A stretch of DNA of 64,000 nucleotides from CAYNZP01 sp964401835 (GTDB taxonomy: Bacteria > Planctomycetota > Phycisphaerae > SM23-33), in contig CAYNZP010000004.1 in NCBI GenBank assembly GCA_964401835.1, positions 1 through 64,000 on the forward strand, written 5' to 3'. Position 1 is the stretch's first letter. Each line of letters starts with the position of its first letter. Under the pieces are notes generated by a model. That model saw only the letters and a list, made by a program, of their open reading frames with translations, was not told where the DNA came from and ran no database searches. Positions 1 to 8,414 of this stretch are shown one piece after another. The position numbers and the translations under genes are program-made.

Positions 1-1
1 G

Positions 2-142
2 CCAACTGGCAAAGCCATGATGCAGACCGTTGGACTCGATTGTGGCCCAGTACGGTCCCCTTTATGTAATCTTTCAAAAGAGCAAATTGATGTCGTATTT
101 CATAAAGTAAAGTCTCTCGATCTATCTTCTCGTGATGTTTAG
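2..142 (+). CDS. C-terminus of a DapA/NanA-family aldolase (partial)
   Basis: An open frame runs in from the left edge and stops at TAG 140-142, giving about 46 residues. The motif GLDCGPVRSPL followed by LSKEQ is the usual C-terminal signature of the dihydrodipicolinate synthase / N-acetylneuraminate lyase family, class I aldolases that cleave or form pyruvate adducts. The catalytic Lys and Tyr lie outside the window, so the substrate cannot be told. The sugar locus just downstream suggests a sugar-acid or sialic-acid lyase rather than the lysine-pathway enzyme, but that is inference. About 270 bp without a gene separate it from the next reading frame. Confidence 0.6.
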   Translation, partial: PTGKAMMQTVGLDCGPVRSPLCNLSKEQIDVVFHKVKSLDLSSRDV

Positions 143-410
143 TGGGAGATATGAACCGTTGATTATTTATCATAAGAGTTCAGCCGTATGCAACGCAACG
201 CGTAGATTATAACCTGCACACGGATGCCATCAAAAATAGTTTAATGATTTATGGTTGTAAGGTTTGCGCGATTGGCGACGATATGTTATGTCATAATGCA
301 TGGACGATTCAATCAGCACGGAGAAGGCCCTGCCACGCGCCACACTTTTAAACCGACGTTTACATTGAACGGTTAGAAAATAATCAGCTTTCAGAATTTG
401 GAGAAGTATC

Positions 411-2168
411 ATGCTTAAGAAAAAAACCTATCGTCTTAGGTTGTGTGACGGCGCAGCTTTTGAGATATACGACGCCACGGGCGATCTATCGTTGCTGAGG
501 TCACAGGGTGTGCCGTTCCTACCGAGTACGAACCGGGCGGCGAATTGGGGTAAGCCCCGTGTAACAATGACAACACAGGGTGATACCGAACTCATGACTA
601 TCGCCATGGATTCCAATTGCCTCTATAATGATCCGCAAACTATCCTGGAGTTTAAAGAGGATCATATTGAATTTTATTTTAAAGCCAAGATTAAACGCCG
701 GTGTGCATTGCATAAATGGAACATCTTCAGCAGGGGATCCGACATCAAAGCCCTTGAAGTACTTAATTACCGTTCGCATATCAATTCTCCATCAGCCTAC
801 GAAGTCAATCAGACCATCCTGGCACGCCGCCGTCTGGGTATGAACGGGCTGGATATAAACACCGAAGACGGAGACATGATGTTCGCGCCTCATCCCATGC
901 TGTTTGTGTTCGAGAATATGGACGACAGGATGATCATCGCGCCCATGGAACTGGTGGCAGGAGAGAGTATGCACCTGAGGATGTATCCTGGGCAGACCAC
1001 GGTCAAGGATTATTATATCCGGGTCGGCGAAAGCCTTTACTGGCTCGAAGAGGGTGAGGAACTGGAATCCCCTCACTTCACCATCATGTTGACAAAGAAT
1101 ATGGATGGCTACCAGACAATATCCGCTTACACGGATATGCTGGTTCGTGAAGGACGCACTAGGCGCAAAGAACTAGAGGAGATCGAATCCTGGTGGTTGA
1201 ACCCGATGTGGTGCAGTTGGGGAGACCAGCACACCCATCTGGACAGTGAGGAGGTAGTTTCAACCGCATTTACGCAGCAGATGCGCCAGGATGCGGCCAA
1301 TGCCATTACTCCGAAACTGGTGGACCGTGTGGTTGAAACAATAGAAAAGTATGATTTGCCAATAAAAACCCTGATTCTCGATGACCGCTGGTATACGCAT
1401 TGGGGTGAGATGAAGGCTGATGCGAGTAAATTTCCGGATATGCGTGGTTATGTTGACTCTCTGCATGAAAAGGGTTTCAAGGTAATGGCTTGGTCCAGTA
1501 TATGGCGCTTTTCCGAAAAATCGGAGATTTTCAAGCAGCATCCCGAGTGGTTTCTGGTGCATCACTATACGCATGACCAACACAATGCGGATGATACGGA
1601 TATAATCGCCCTGGATTTTTCAAATAAAGAAGCCGCGGATTATTATCTGAATGAGGTATTGGAACGTCTGCTGTCGGACAAGCCGGGCTGTTACAATTTT
1701 GACGGCATCAAAGTTGACTGGCCGTTTTTAATGCCTCATGACTATGCTTACAGTGACAGAAACTGGGTCGGTAAGGAAAAGACCATTTACAATACGCAGA
1801 AGCTGATTTACGACAAAGCTAAATCGATCAAGAAAAACGCGTTGCTCATCGGCGTCAGCCCGCACCCGTTTTTCCAGGATGTACAGGACATTATCAGGAC
1901 TTACGATGTTTCCACCTACGACTACGGGGTCCATCTGGAGAGGGCGCGTTATATAAAATCATTGTCCCCCGGTATGCCTGTCGCCATGGATGAACATGTG
2001 TTTTACAAACATTTTTTCCGCTATATGGAAGAGGCGTCTAAAGTCGGAATTCCCATGGTCTACAATCTGTTACGGTTTAACGGTGACGGACATCTTTACA
2101 CTGAAGATGATTACAGGAAGCTGAAGGCTGTTCTGGATAACTGCATGGAAACTGAGTATCGACTGTAA
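411..2168 (+). CDS. Alpha-galactosidase-like TIM-barrel glycoside hydrolase (GH31/GH36-type)
   Basis: A 585-residue protein. The N-terminal 240 residues look like a beta-sandwich. The C-terminal part, from about residue 265, looks like a (beta/alpha)8 barrel, with the strand TLILDDRW, the segment KVMAWSSIW and the motif FDGIKVDW. The Asp of KVDW (about residue 436) sits where GH31/GH36 retaining enzymes carry the nucleophile. No signal peptide is visible, so it probably acts on oligosaccharides in the cytoplasm. The start is set by GGAGAAG about 7 nt upstream of the ATG. It leads a locus that alternates hydrolase-like and UroD-fold proteins. The family is assigned from motifs; the substrate (alpha-galactoside, alpha-glucoside or other) is unknown. 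Confidence 0.7.
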   Translation: MLKKKTYRLRLCDGAAFEIYDATGDLSLLRSQGVPFLPSTNRAANWGKPRVTMTTQGDTELMTIAMDSNCLYNDPQTILEFKEDHIEFYFKAKIKRRCALHKWNIFSRGSDIKALEVLNYRSHINSPSAYEVNQTILARRRLGMNGLDINTEDGDMMFAPHPMLFVFENMDDRMIIAPMELVAGESMHLRMYPGQTTVKDYYIRVGESLYWLEEGEELESPHFTIMLTKNMDGYQTISAYTDMLVREGRTRRKELEEIESWWLNPMWCSWGDQHTHLDSEEVVSTAFTQQMRQDAANAITPKLVDRVVETIEKYDLPIKTLILDDRWYTHWGEMKADASKFPDMRGYVDSLHEKGFKVMAWSSIWRFSEKSEIFKQHPEWFLVHHYTHDQHNADDTDIIALDFSNKEAADYYLNEVLERLLSDKPGCYNFDGIKVDWPFLMPHDYAYSDRNWVGKEKTIYNTQKLIYDKAKSIKKNALLIGVSPHPFFQDVQDIIRTYDVSTYDYGVHLERARYIKSLSPGMPVAMDEHVFYKHFFRYMEEASKVGIPMVYNLLRFNGDGHLYTEDDYRKLKAVLDNCMETEYRL

Positions 2169-2498
2169 ACAAACGCCGGTTTAAAAGTGTGGCGTGTGGC
2201 GGGATAAGTAGTTGGTGAGGCTGGCCTGCGTGCTTGTGAGCTGGCCGAAAATAAACAGACTCAATAATTACCGGATCAGAGGTGGCTTCCGATGCCTTAA
2301 TTCGTCCGGTTTGCGAGCTTGACAGAGATAACGAAAGTGAAAAGATGGATGATGCTTCAGTGGAAACGACACACCTTGCCAACTCGGAAGTAGGCGGCGC
2401 GGTGGTTAAAGATATCTGCTATAATAACGCCGCCGGCTATTTTGGTTTTGATTTGCCTCATGATTAAGTATGCAAGATACGAATAGGAACGATCAATA
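2169..2498. other. Intergenic region, nothing recognised
   Basis: About 330 bp between the glycoside hydrolase and the UroD-fold gene. Short open frames exist on both strands, but none has a convincing ribosome binding site or recognisable protein. No strong terminator hairpin was seen. The region could carry a promoter for the downstream genes. Confidence 0.4.
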
Positions 2499-3557
2499 AT
2501 GTCATACGAAGATGGAAGGGCTGCGATAAATCTGGAGATGACCAAAAGAGTGCCACGCACGGAATATTCTGCCGAGGGACATTGGGATTTGGTCAAGGCT
2601 GTTACCGGCATGAATGTATCTGTGGACAGCGATGATCCGCTCAAGAAAAAAGCCCGGCAGGCTTTTATGGAGGCTTGGAACTACGATTTTGTATGGCGTG
2701 TGCTGATTGGTAGCCCGGAAATGGGCGAGATGTGCACTAAAATGGGCCACGCCGAATACGCAGCTGGTGGCACCGATTACAGCGACGAAGTCACTTGTCC
2801 ATTCAAAGACCCCGATGACGTGCTTGCATTCGACCCGCTTGAAACCTACGGCCAGAAGGACAAAAAAGAGCTGATAGCCCGTTTTGAAGCCGATTATAAA
2901 TCCGCTTGTGAAGAAGCTCCCAATGCCGTGAATATGACCGGTATTTATATTACATGCGTTTCCGGCCTGATTGATATGTTTGGCTGGGATATGCTCTTGA
3001 TGGCGGCTGGTATTAATGCGGAAAAGTTCGGAGAGGTTACCAATCGGTACGCTCAGTGGATTCAGCAGTACTTCGACGCACTGGCAGAAACGGATATTCC
3101 GGTCGTTATGGTTCACGATGATATCGTCTGGACTTCAGGCGCGTTTTTCAAGCCGGACTGGTACTGCCAGTATGTCTTCCCTAACTATAAGAAATACTTC
3201 GCTCCGCTCATCGAAGCTGGCAAGAAGATTATATATACCTCGGACGGAAACTATACCGAGTTTGTCGACGACATAGCCGCTACCGGAGTGGATGGTTTTG
3301 TCATGGAGCCGACGACCGACATGGCCTATATTGCCGAGAAATATGGCAAGACGCATGTGTTTGTGGGTAATGCAGATACGCGGATATTACTTAGCGGAAC
3401 AAAGGTGCAGATTCGTGCCGAAGTCGAGCGATGCATGGAAATCGGCAAGGATTGTCCTGGCTTTTTTATGGCTGTCGGCAATCACATACCGGCCAACACG
3501 CCGGTTGAAAACGCCATTTATTACAATGAGGTTTGTAAAGAATTGGGTCAACGTTAA
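2499..3557 (+). CDS. Uroporphyrinogen decarboxylase-fold protein, divergent
   Basis: A 352-residue protein of the uroporphyrinogen decarboxylase superfamily, which contains heme-pathway HemE and the corrinoid:thiol methyltransferases MtaA/MtbA. The barrel pattern is seen in VVMVHDDIVWTSG, IIYTSDGNYTEF and FVGNADTR. It lacks the His-x-Cys plus distal Cys zinc site of the methyltransferases: the matching strand reads YTSDGN and the C-terminal strand VGNHIP. It is therefore unlikely to be a thiol methyltransferase, and its sugar-locus context argues against HemE. Members of this family are common beside glycoside hydrolases in Planctomycetes, with no settled function. It lies 33 bp before the next gene and is probably co-transcribed with it. 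Confidence 0.7.
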   Translation: MSYEDGRAAINLEMTKRVPRTEYSAEGHWDLVKAVTGMNVSVDSDDPLKKKARQAFMEAWNYDFVWRVLIGSPEMGEMCTKMGHAEYAAGGTDYSDEVTCPFKDPDDVLAFDPLETYGQKDKKELIARFEADYKSACEEAPNAVNMTGIYITCVSGLIDMFGWDMLLMAAGINAEKFGEVTNRYAQWIQQYFDALAETDIPVVMVHDDIVWTSGAFFKPDWYCQYVFPNYKKYFAPLIEAGKKIIYTSDGNYTEFVDDIAATGVDGFVMEPTTDMAYIAEKYGKTHVFVGNADTRILLSGTKVQIRAEVERCMEIGKDCPGFFMAVGNHIPANTPVENAIYYNEVCKELGQR

Positions 3558-3590
3558 GCCGTGTATGTGGCCTTATGACAGGAGAAAAAG

Positions 3591-5597
3591 TTGAGGCATG
3601 CGTTACGATTCAGACAGGTTCATTTAGATTTTCATACCTCCCCGCTGATTGAGAATATCGGCGGGGACTTCGATAAGAACCAATGGCAGGAGGCTCTGAA
3701 AGAAGGGCACGTTAACTCGATAACGTGTTTTTCCAAATGCCATCACGGCTTGAGCTACCATCCCACAAAAGTTGGCAAGCAGCATCCGCATTTAAGCTTT
3801 GATCTTTTGCGAGCTCAGTTTGAAGCTGCGAAGGAGATCAGCGTCAATGTACCCATATACATCTCGGCAGGTTATGATGAAATTGGCACCAACAGTCATC
3901 CGGAATGGTGCGAAATGCCATATGGTGCCGGAAGGCTGATTGAAAGTCCTCGTTATAGGAACCTATGCTTCAACAGCCCGTATCTTGATTATCTTTGCGA
4001 GCAGATTCGAGAGGTTGTTGAACTGTTCCCCGAAGCTGACGGGATATTCCTGGATATCATCTCGCAGAGCCAGTGTTGCTGCAAATGGTGCCTTGAAGTG
4101 ATGGAAAAAAACGGGTTGGACGTTGATAAAGAGGCTGATCGTAAGAAGTGTGCGATGATCGCCCTGGAAAGCTATTATCAAAAGACGACCGAAGCCTCCA
4201 AAAGCACCCGGGGTGATATGCCGGTTTTTCACAATAGTGGCAATATCCAGCGGGGCAATCGCGATGTTTTAAAGTACTTCAGTCATCTGGAACTTGAATC
4301 GCTTCCGACCGGTGGATGGGGTTACGACCATTTTCCGATATCCGCCAAGTACAGCATGAATCTACCGTATGACTTCTTGGGAATGACGGGCAAGTTCCAT
4401 ACGACATGGGGTGAGTTCGGTGGCTACAAGCATCCTAACGCCCTTCGATATGAATGTGCGGCCATGCTGGCTTATGGTGCCAAATGCAGCGTTGGTGATC
4501 AGCTTCATCCCTCGGGCAAAATGGACGAGAGCACGTACAAGCTTATCGGCCAAGCTTACTCTGAGGTGGAGGCCAAGGAGCCGTGGTGTGATAACGTTGA
4601 GAGCGTTGCTGATATAGGATTGCTTTCAGTGGCTGCAGCAAATGAAATTGGACAAGCTGACGTGCACGATGAAGCAGCTGACACAGGTGCAGGGCGTATT
4701 CTTCTGGAAGGCCATTTCCTTTTCGACGTGCTCGATTTGGAGATGGATTTCTCCAAGTACAAGGTTCTTGTCTTGCCCGATGAAGTGAAGATTAATTCTG
4801 AATTAAAGGCCAAATTGGACGATTATCTTGCAAATGGTGGCAGGCTGTTCCTGACAGGGCAGAGCGGATTGGCCGAAGAGGGCAAAGGATTTGTTCTTGA
4901 TGTTGGCGCTGAGTGGTATGGCCAGAGTGAATATCAGCTCGATTATATACTTCCAAGAAAAAAATTACGGCCTTCCTTCGTTGATTCGCCTTTAGTAATG
5001 TATCTGCCCAGCCAGCGAATAAAAGTTACAAGTGGCAAGTCTCTTGGAGATGTGTACGACCCTTACTTCAATCGTACAGTGGAGCATTTTTGCAGCCATC
5101 AGCATGCACCGGCACGGCCGGAAGCGTCGGGCTTCGATTGTGGTGTGCGTAAAGGAAACATAGTTTACCTGGCACATCCTGTATTTAAAATCTACCGTGG
5201 CTTGGGAGCGGTTGCATACAAGGACTATTTAATAGATACGATTCGTTTGTTACTTAAAGAATCGGCTATCGAGGTAAATCTTCCCTCAACAGGACGAGTT
5301 ACTCTTATGCATCAGCCGGCACACAATCGCTACGTACTGCACCTTCTTTACGCCAATACTATCAGCCGCGGCAGTCCGATGGAACTTTCGAATGGCAAGG
5401 CATCTATCGAGGTGATCGAAGAACTCCTGCCGTTGTGTGATATCGAAGTGAAGTTGCGGTTGAACATGAAAATTTCGAAAGTAACGCTCGAACCCCAAGG
5501 CCAAGAGGTTGCCTTTACCGTAAAAGATAATGGATTGAACCTGAAGATAGCGAAATTCACCTGCCATCAGATAGTTGTGCTGCACTACAGTAACTAG
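3591..5597 (+). CDS. Beta-galactosidase-like TIM-barrel hydrolase with a trimerisation-type domain
   Basis: A 668-residue protein. The N-terminal half, to about residue 330, is barrel-like with DGIFLDIISQSQCCCKWC, an Asp-rich strand end followed by a cluster of five Cys, and HNSGNIQ. The segment around residues 360-470 (KVLVLPDEVKINSEL and NGGRLFLTGQSG) resembles the flavodoxin-like beta-galactosidase trimerisation domain of GH42 and of alpha-L-fucosidase-like planctomycete proteins. The start is TTG at 3591, chosen because AGGAGAAAA sits 6 nt upstream; the first ATG inside lies far from any such site. No signal peptide. It probably handles an oligosaccharide in the cytoplasm. The exact GH family is uncertain, and catalytic acids could not be assigned from sequence alone. 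Confidence 0.6.
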   Translation: MRHALRFRQVHLDFHTSPLIENIGGDFDKNQWQEALKEGHVNSITCFSKCHHGLSYHPTKVGKQHPHLSFDLLRAQFEAAKEISVNVPIYISAGYDEIGTNSHPEWCEMPYGAGRLIESPRYRNLCFNSPYLDYLCEQIREVVELFPEADGIFLDIISQSQCCCKWCLEVMEKNGLDVDKEADRKKCAMIALESYYQKTTEASKSTRGDMPVFHNSGNIQRGNRDVLKYFSHLELESLPTGGWGYDHFPISAKYSMNLPYDFLGMTGKFHTTWGEFGGYKHPNALRYECAAMLAYGAKCSVGDQLHPSGKMDESTYKLIGQAYSEVEAKEPWCDNVESVADIGLLSVAAANEIGQADVHDEAADTGAGRILLEGHFLFDVLDLEMDFSKYKVLVLPDEVKINSELKAKLDDYLANGGRLFLTGQSGLAEEGKGFVLDVGAEWYGQSEYQLDYILPRKKLRPSFVDSPLVMYLPSQRIKVTSGKSLGDVYDPYFNRTVEHFCSHQHAPARPEASGFDCGVRKGNIVYLAHPVFKIYRGLGAVAYKDYLIDTIRLLLKESAIEVNLPSTGRVTLMHQPAHNRYVLHLLYANTISRGSPMELSNGKASIEVIEELLPLCDIEVKLRLNMKISKVTLEPQGQEVAFTVKDNGLNLKIAKFTCHQIVVLHYSN

Positions 5598-5611
5598 CTG
5601 AAAGGAGAAAA

Positions 5612-5668
5612 ATGGATTTGGTTCGGACTACAGGAACACCGTATGTTTGTTTTAATATTCCTTGGTAA
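5612..5668 (+). CDS. 18-codon frame behind a strong Shine-Dalgarno site (remnant or leader)
   Basis: ATG 5612 is preceded by AAAGGAGAAA with ideal spacing and encodes only 18 residues (MDLVRTTGTPYVCFNIPW) before TAA. It starts 14 nt after the previous gene's stop. A ribosome binding site this good on so short a frame suggests a gene truncated at its start or a leader peptide for the UroD-fold gene at 5716. No product can be named. Confidence 0.3.
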   Translation: MDLVRTTGTPYVCFNIPW

Positions 5669-5692
5669 TTCTATGGGCGTAAGCCCGTAGAA
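5669..5692 (+). terminator. Stem-loop between the hydrolase and the second UroD-fold gene
   Basis: A 10-bp stem with a GTAA tetraloop (left arm TTCTATGGGC, one G-T pair). It is followed only by a loose T-run about 12 nt away, so it may be an attenuator or a processed-RNA stem rather than a full rho-independent terminator. It lies directly after the 18-codon frame. Confidence 0.4.
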
Positions 5693-5715
5693 ATTTACTA
5701 TAGGTTTTTAAGAGT

Positions 5716-6837
5716 ATGGTTAAAAATATACTACTACGCATGCAGCCTAAACATATTGTGTATGCCCCAAATTACTGGCAGTGGTTCAATCATCATTCCA
5801 GCCACGATTCATTGCCAGAGGAAATCGCTCATCTTAAAAGCCAACTGGATGTTATCAAATATTTAGGCTTGGAAGTTTTTAGCAGGAATATTTATTCAGA
5901 TCCCAAAGTTAGCTGGTTTGGCGGCTTGGCCCGTGAAATATGGAATAATGTCGAATGTTTATGCGAAGAAACAATAGAGGGGCGAGACTTGGTTTATGTA
6001 AAAAAATATCAGACAAAGAAGGGAAAGTTGCAGGAAAAATTGCGATATGTATTCAGCGAATCTACACTCGTGCAAGAAGAGTTCCTACTGAATGATTACG
6101 CGAATCAGCTTGAGGCTTTGTATGAGTTTATTGCCGATAGATGTTGGGAGTTTGATGCAGAAAAGTTTGAATCCGAAAAGATAAAAGTTGGTGAAGACGG
6201 TGTAATCGTTGCCGGAGAGGTGTATAGCCCTTTAAAATTACTACACTTTCTCGCCGGCCCGATTGAAGCAACTTATCTCATGATGGATTTTCCAAAAGAG
6301 ATTCGGAAAATCCTTTTTGTACATGAAAAAGCCCAGCTTGATCTAGTCAAAAAGATGGTAAAGGGAGGGGTCCTGGCCGTAATGGCTATGGATAACCTTG
6401 ACACGGCCTTTCACCCACCAACTTATGTCGAAAAATACTCAGCGTCTTTTTATGAAAAAGCGAGCCGCATTTGTCACGAGCATGGAGCATTATTCTTCAT
6501 ACATGCTTGCGGTAGTCAAAGAGATAACCTTAAGCTGATTTCGTCACTGGGCGTGGACGGACTCGAGGGTGTAGGTTATCCGCCGTTGGGCGATTTTGGA
6601 CTGGACGAAGCGATGGAGTTGACGAGGGACGATTTTATAATTACCGGTGGTATAAGCGCAATGGAAACCCGGAAATTAAAAAACCGCAAACAGATCTTTG
6701 AGTACGTTGAGGGGCTATTCAAAAGAATGAAGCCGTACGCAAATCGATTCCTATTTTCTGCCGGCTGTAACACTGCGATTGATACATCTTGGGCTATTAT
6801 AAAATGGTTTAGAGACGCATGGCTGAAATATGGATAA
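5716..6837 (+). CDS. UroD-fold corrinoid-type methyltransferase (MtaA/MtbA-like)
   Basis: A 373-residue member of the uroporphyrinogen decarboxylase superfamily. Unlike the gene at 2499 it keeps the zinc-site pattern of methylcobamide:thiol methyltransferases: His263-x-Cys265 in IHACG and a distal Cys351 in SAGCN. In MtaA/MtbA these three residues bind the zinc that activates the accepting thiol. A methyl or similar one-carbon group moving between a corrinoid and a thiol or folate is therefore plausible, but no corrinoid protein is encoded nearby. In this sugar locus it could act on methylated sugars, which is inference. It ends before a very long perfect inverted repeat and a terminator. Confidence 0.65.
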   Translation: MVKNILLRMQPKHIVYAPNYWQWFNHHSSHDSLPEEIAHLKSQLDVIKYLGLEVFSRNIYSDPKVSWFGGLAREIWNNVECLCEETIEGRDLVYVKKYQTKKGKLQEKLRYVFSESTLVQEEFLLNDYANQLEALYEFIADRCWEFDAEKFESEKIKVGEDGVIVAGEVYSPLKLLHFLAGPIEATYLMMDFPKEIRKILFVHEKAQLDLVKKMVKGGVLAVMAMDNLDTAFHPPTYVEKYSASFYEKASRICHEHGALFFIHACGSQRDNLKLISSLGVDGLEGVGYPPLGDFGLDEAMELTRDDFIITGGISAMETRKLKNRKQIFEYVEGLFKRMKPYANRFLFSAGCNTAIDTSWAIIKWFRDAWLKYG

Positions 6838-6926
6838 GTTAAGGGGGATTTATGTATTAATATCTTCCAACTATTAATTGTGAGAATTAAAACACCTGTC
6901 CCTCCCGAAAAGTTCGTCAAGGTTGA

Positions 6927-6990
6927 TTTATCTAATTCCTTACAGAAGACCACGGGTTTACCCGTGGTCTTCTGTAAGGAATTAGATAAA
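6927..6990. repeat. Perfect 30-bp inverted repeat with TTTA loop
   Basis: Two perfectly complementary 30-nt arms (6927-6956 and 6961-6990) flank a 4-nt loop. The core of the left arm is CAGAAGACCACGGG. It lies between convergent genes, so it could stop transcription from both sides, but the length and perfection exceed a normal intrinsic terminator. Confidence 0.85.
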
Positions 6991-7021
6991 AGGGGCAGGC
7001 CTAATCAACCTGCCTCTTTTT
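6991..7021 (+). terminator. Rho-independent terminator between convergent genes
   Basis: GGCAGG pairs with CCTGCC around a 9-nt loop and is followed by a run of T on the plus strand, ending transcription of the 5716 gene. The minus strand also reads into a short T-run after the same stem, so it may work in both directions, serving the larA-like gene too. Confidence 0.7.
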
Positions 7022-7025
7022 AACC

Positions 7026-8321
7026 TTATTTACATCTCAACATAGTATACGGGCCGTCGGGGATAATGGCTATTGAAGCATTGGGATTAGCTGAGACGTA
7101 ATCGTCGATAGCCTTTTGGGCTCTTTGCTTGGCACTACCATCACCAAGTATCGGGGTGACACAAATTTGTTTTTGAACATCAGCTTCAATGCCATCGCTG
7201 ACGAACCAGATATTATCCATACCGATACGATTGAGCACACGACATTGCAGCTGAAATTCCCACTGGTCAAGCCTGGTCGAATCCTTGTTCGCCTCGATAT
7301 CGGCCAGAAAATTTTGCCAGTCGTTATTGTAGCCCAGCATCAAGTCGGTATAAGTTTGCGAACCGAGTTGTTCTCCGCAGTTTGATACCTGAAGCATTGT
7401 GGTATTTTCGCCAAGTGCAGGCAGGGCGGTGCACATGCCCTTGACCGTCTGGTAGAAGGTCTGGTCCAGCGGAAAGCCGCCGCCGTTAGTGATAACCAAA
7501 TCAAACTTCCGGTCGATATGTGCGGTTGTCCACTCGGTTACCTGTTTGCATCCGGCATCGTGGGCATGGGCAAGGTCGCCGCAGTAGATGGCAGCTATTT
7601 GTTTGTCGCGTGTAATGGCGACATTGAAGAGGAAGTCAACACCGACTCTCTGGGCGACTTTGAGTGCGATTTCGTGACAGGGATTGCACTTGAGTATGCC
7701 GGTATCAGCCCTGTCGCTGGAGAGTGTTTCAAAGCCATGAAAACGTTGGACGGTCTTAAGATCAACCAGGGCGGGGCAGACACCTTTTCGCCCGCCGGAA
7801 AAACCAGCCATAAAATGCGGTTCGATAAAGCCGGTGACAATCTTGAAGTCGGCCTCGGCGAATCGCTTGCAGAGGCTGACTGGTGGGTCGTCAGAAACTT
7901 TTACAAGGGTTTCCGGCTTGTCGGTTGTGTGGTCGATTACCTCGATTCGCTCGGTAATTTTGCCAAGGAGAATCTTATGTTCTTGGGGTGTGCTCGGCCG
8001 ATGCATGCCCGTACCAATGATTATGACGATTTGCGAATCACCGACGCCGCAGTCGTTGAGAACCTTGAGCATCGGTGGCAGGAATACCTTATTGGGTACC
8101 GGCCGGGTAATGTCGGAAATGGTAATGGCGACCGTTTTGGGTTTCTTGGCCGCCAGTAAATCAACCAGCGAATCGCAGCCGATAGGATTTGCCAGTGCCT
8201 CGGCAACTGACCTTTCGGGATCGGCCATAGCCGGGACATGCTGACCTTCCAGCACGACGGCGTTATCCGGGACATCGAGTTCGATTCCATCTTTTCCGTA
8301 TAGTAATTTCACAGTTTCCAT
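7026..8321 (-). CDS. larA: LarA-family nickel-dependent racemase/epimerase (DUF2088)
   Basis: A 431-residue protein of the lactate racemase family. LarA enzymes use a nickel-pincer nucleotide bound covalently to a Lys to racemise or epimerise 2-hydroxy acids by hydride transfer. Visible signatures are GTGMHRPSTPQEH (His107) and EPHFMAGFSGGRKG (His169, cofactor-binding Lys179), with close to the numbering of Lactobacillus LarA. The length suits the family (about 425). I start at ATG 8321 because homology begins at METVKLLYG; an in-frame extension of 26 residues looks non-coding. The cofactor-making genes larB, larC and larE are not in the window. The substrate is open: LarA homologues act on many hydroxy acids, and a sugar-acid substrate would suit the neighbourhood. 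Confidence 0.8.
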   Translation of the reverse strand: METVKLLYGKDGIELDVPDNAVVLEGQHVPAMADPERSVAEALANPIGCDSLVDLLAAKKPKTVAITISDITRPVPNKVFLPPMLKVLNDCGVGDSQIVIIIGTGMHRPSTPQEHKILLGKITERIEVIDHTTDKPETLVKVSDDPPVSLCKRFAEADFKIVTGFIEPHFMAGFSGGRKGVCPALVDLKTVQRFHGFETLSSDRADTGILKCNPCHEIALKVAQRVGVDFLFNVAITRDKQIAAIYCGDLAHAHDAGCKQVTEWTTAHIDRKFDLVITNGGGFPLDQTFYQTVKGMCTALPALGENTTMLQVSNCGEQLGSQTYTDLMLGYNNDWQNFLADIEANKDSTRLDQWEFQLQCRVLNRIGMDNIWFVSDGIEADVQKQICVTPILGDGSAKQRAQKAIDDYVSANPNASIAIIPDGPYTMLRCK

Positions 8322-8361
8322 GGTTTGATTGTATACAATGAATCGGGAATTTCTAAAAGAA

Positions 8362-8391
8362 AACGCGGCATGTTTTGAAACACACCGCGTT
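8362..8391 (-). terminator. Terminator after the ilvD remnant
   Basis: AACGCGG at 8362-8368 pairs with CCGCGTT at 8385-8391, with further pairing inside (TGTTT with AAACA). On the minus strand it is followed by a T-rich stretch, so it would stop transcription coming from ilvD before the larA-like gene. Confidence 0.6.
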
Positions 8392-8414
8392 GGAATCAAT
8401 TATTTGCCTTACAG

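Noticed and set aside
2282..2467. 61-codon frame between the hydrolase and the UroD-fold gene
   Set aside because: No ribosome binding site, no recognisable motif; overlaps other short frames as expected by chance.
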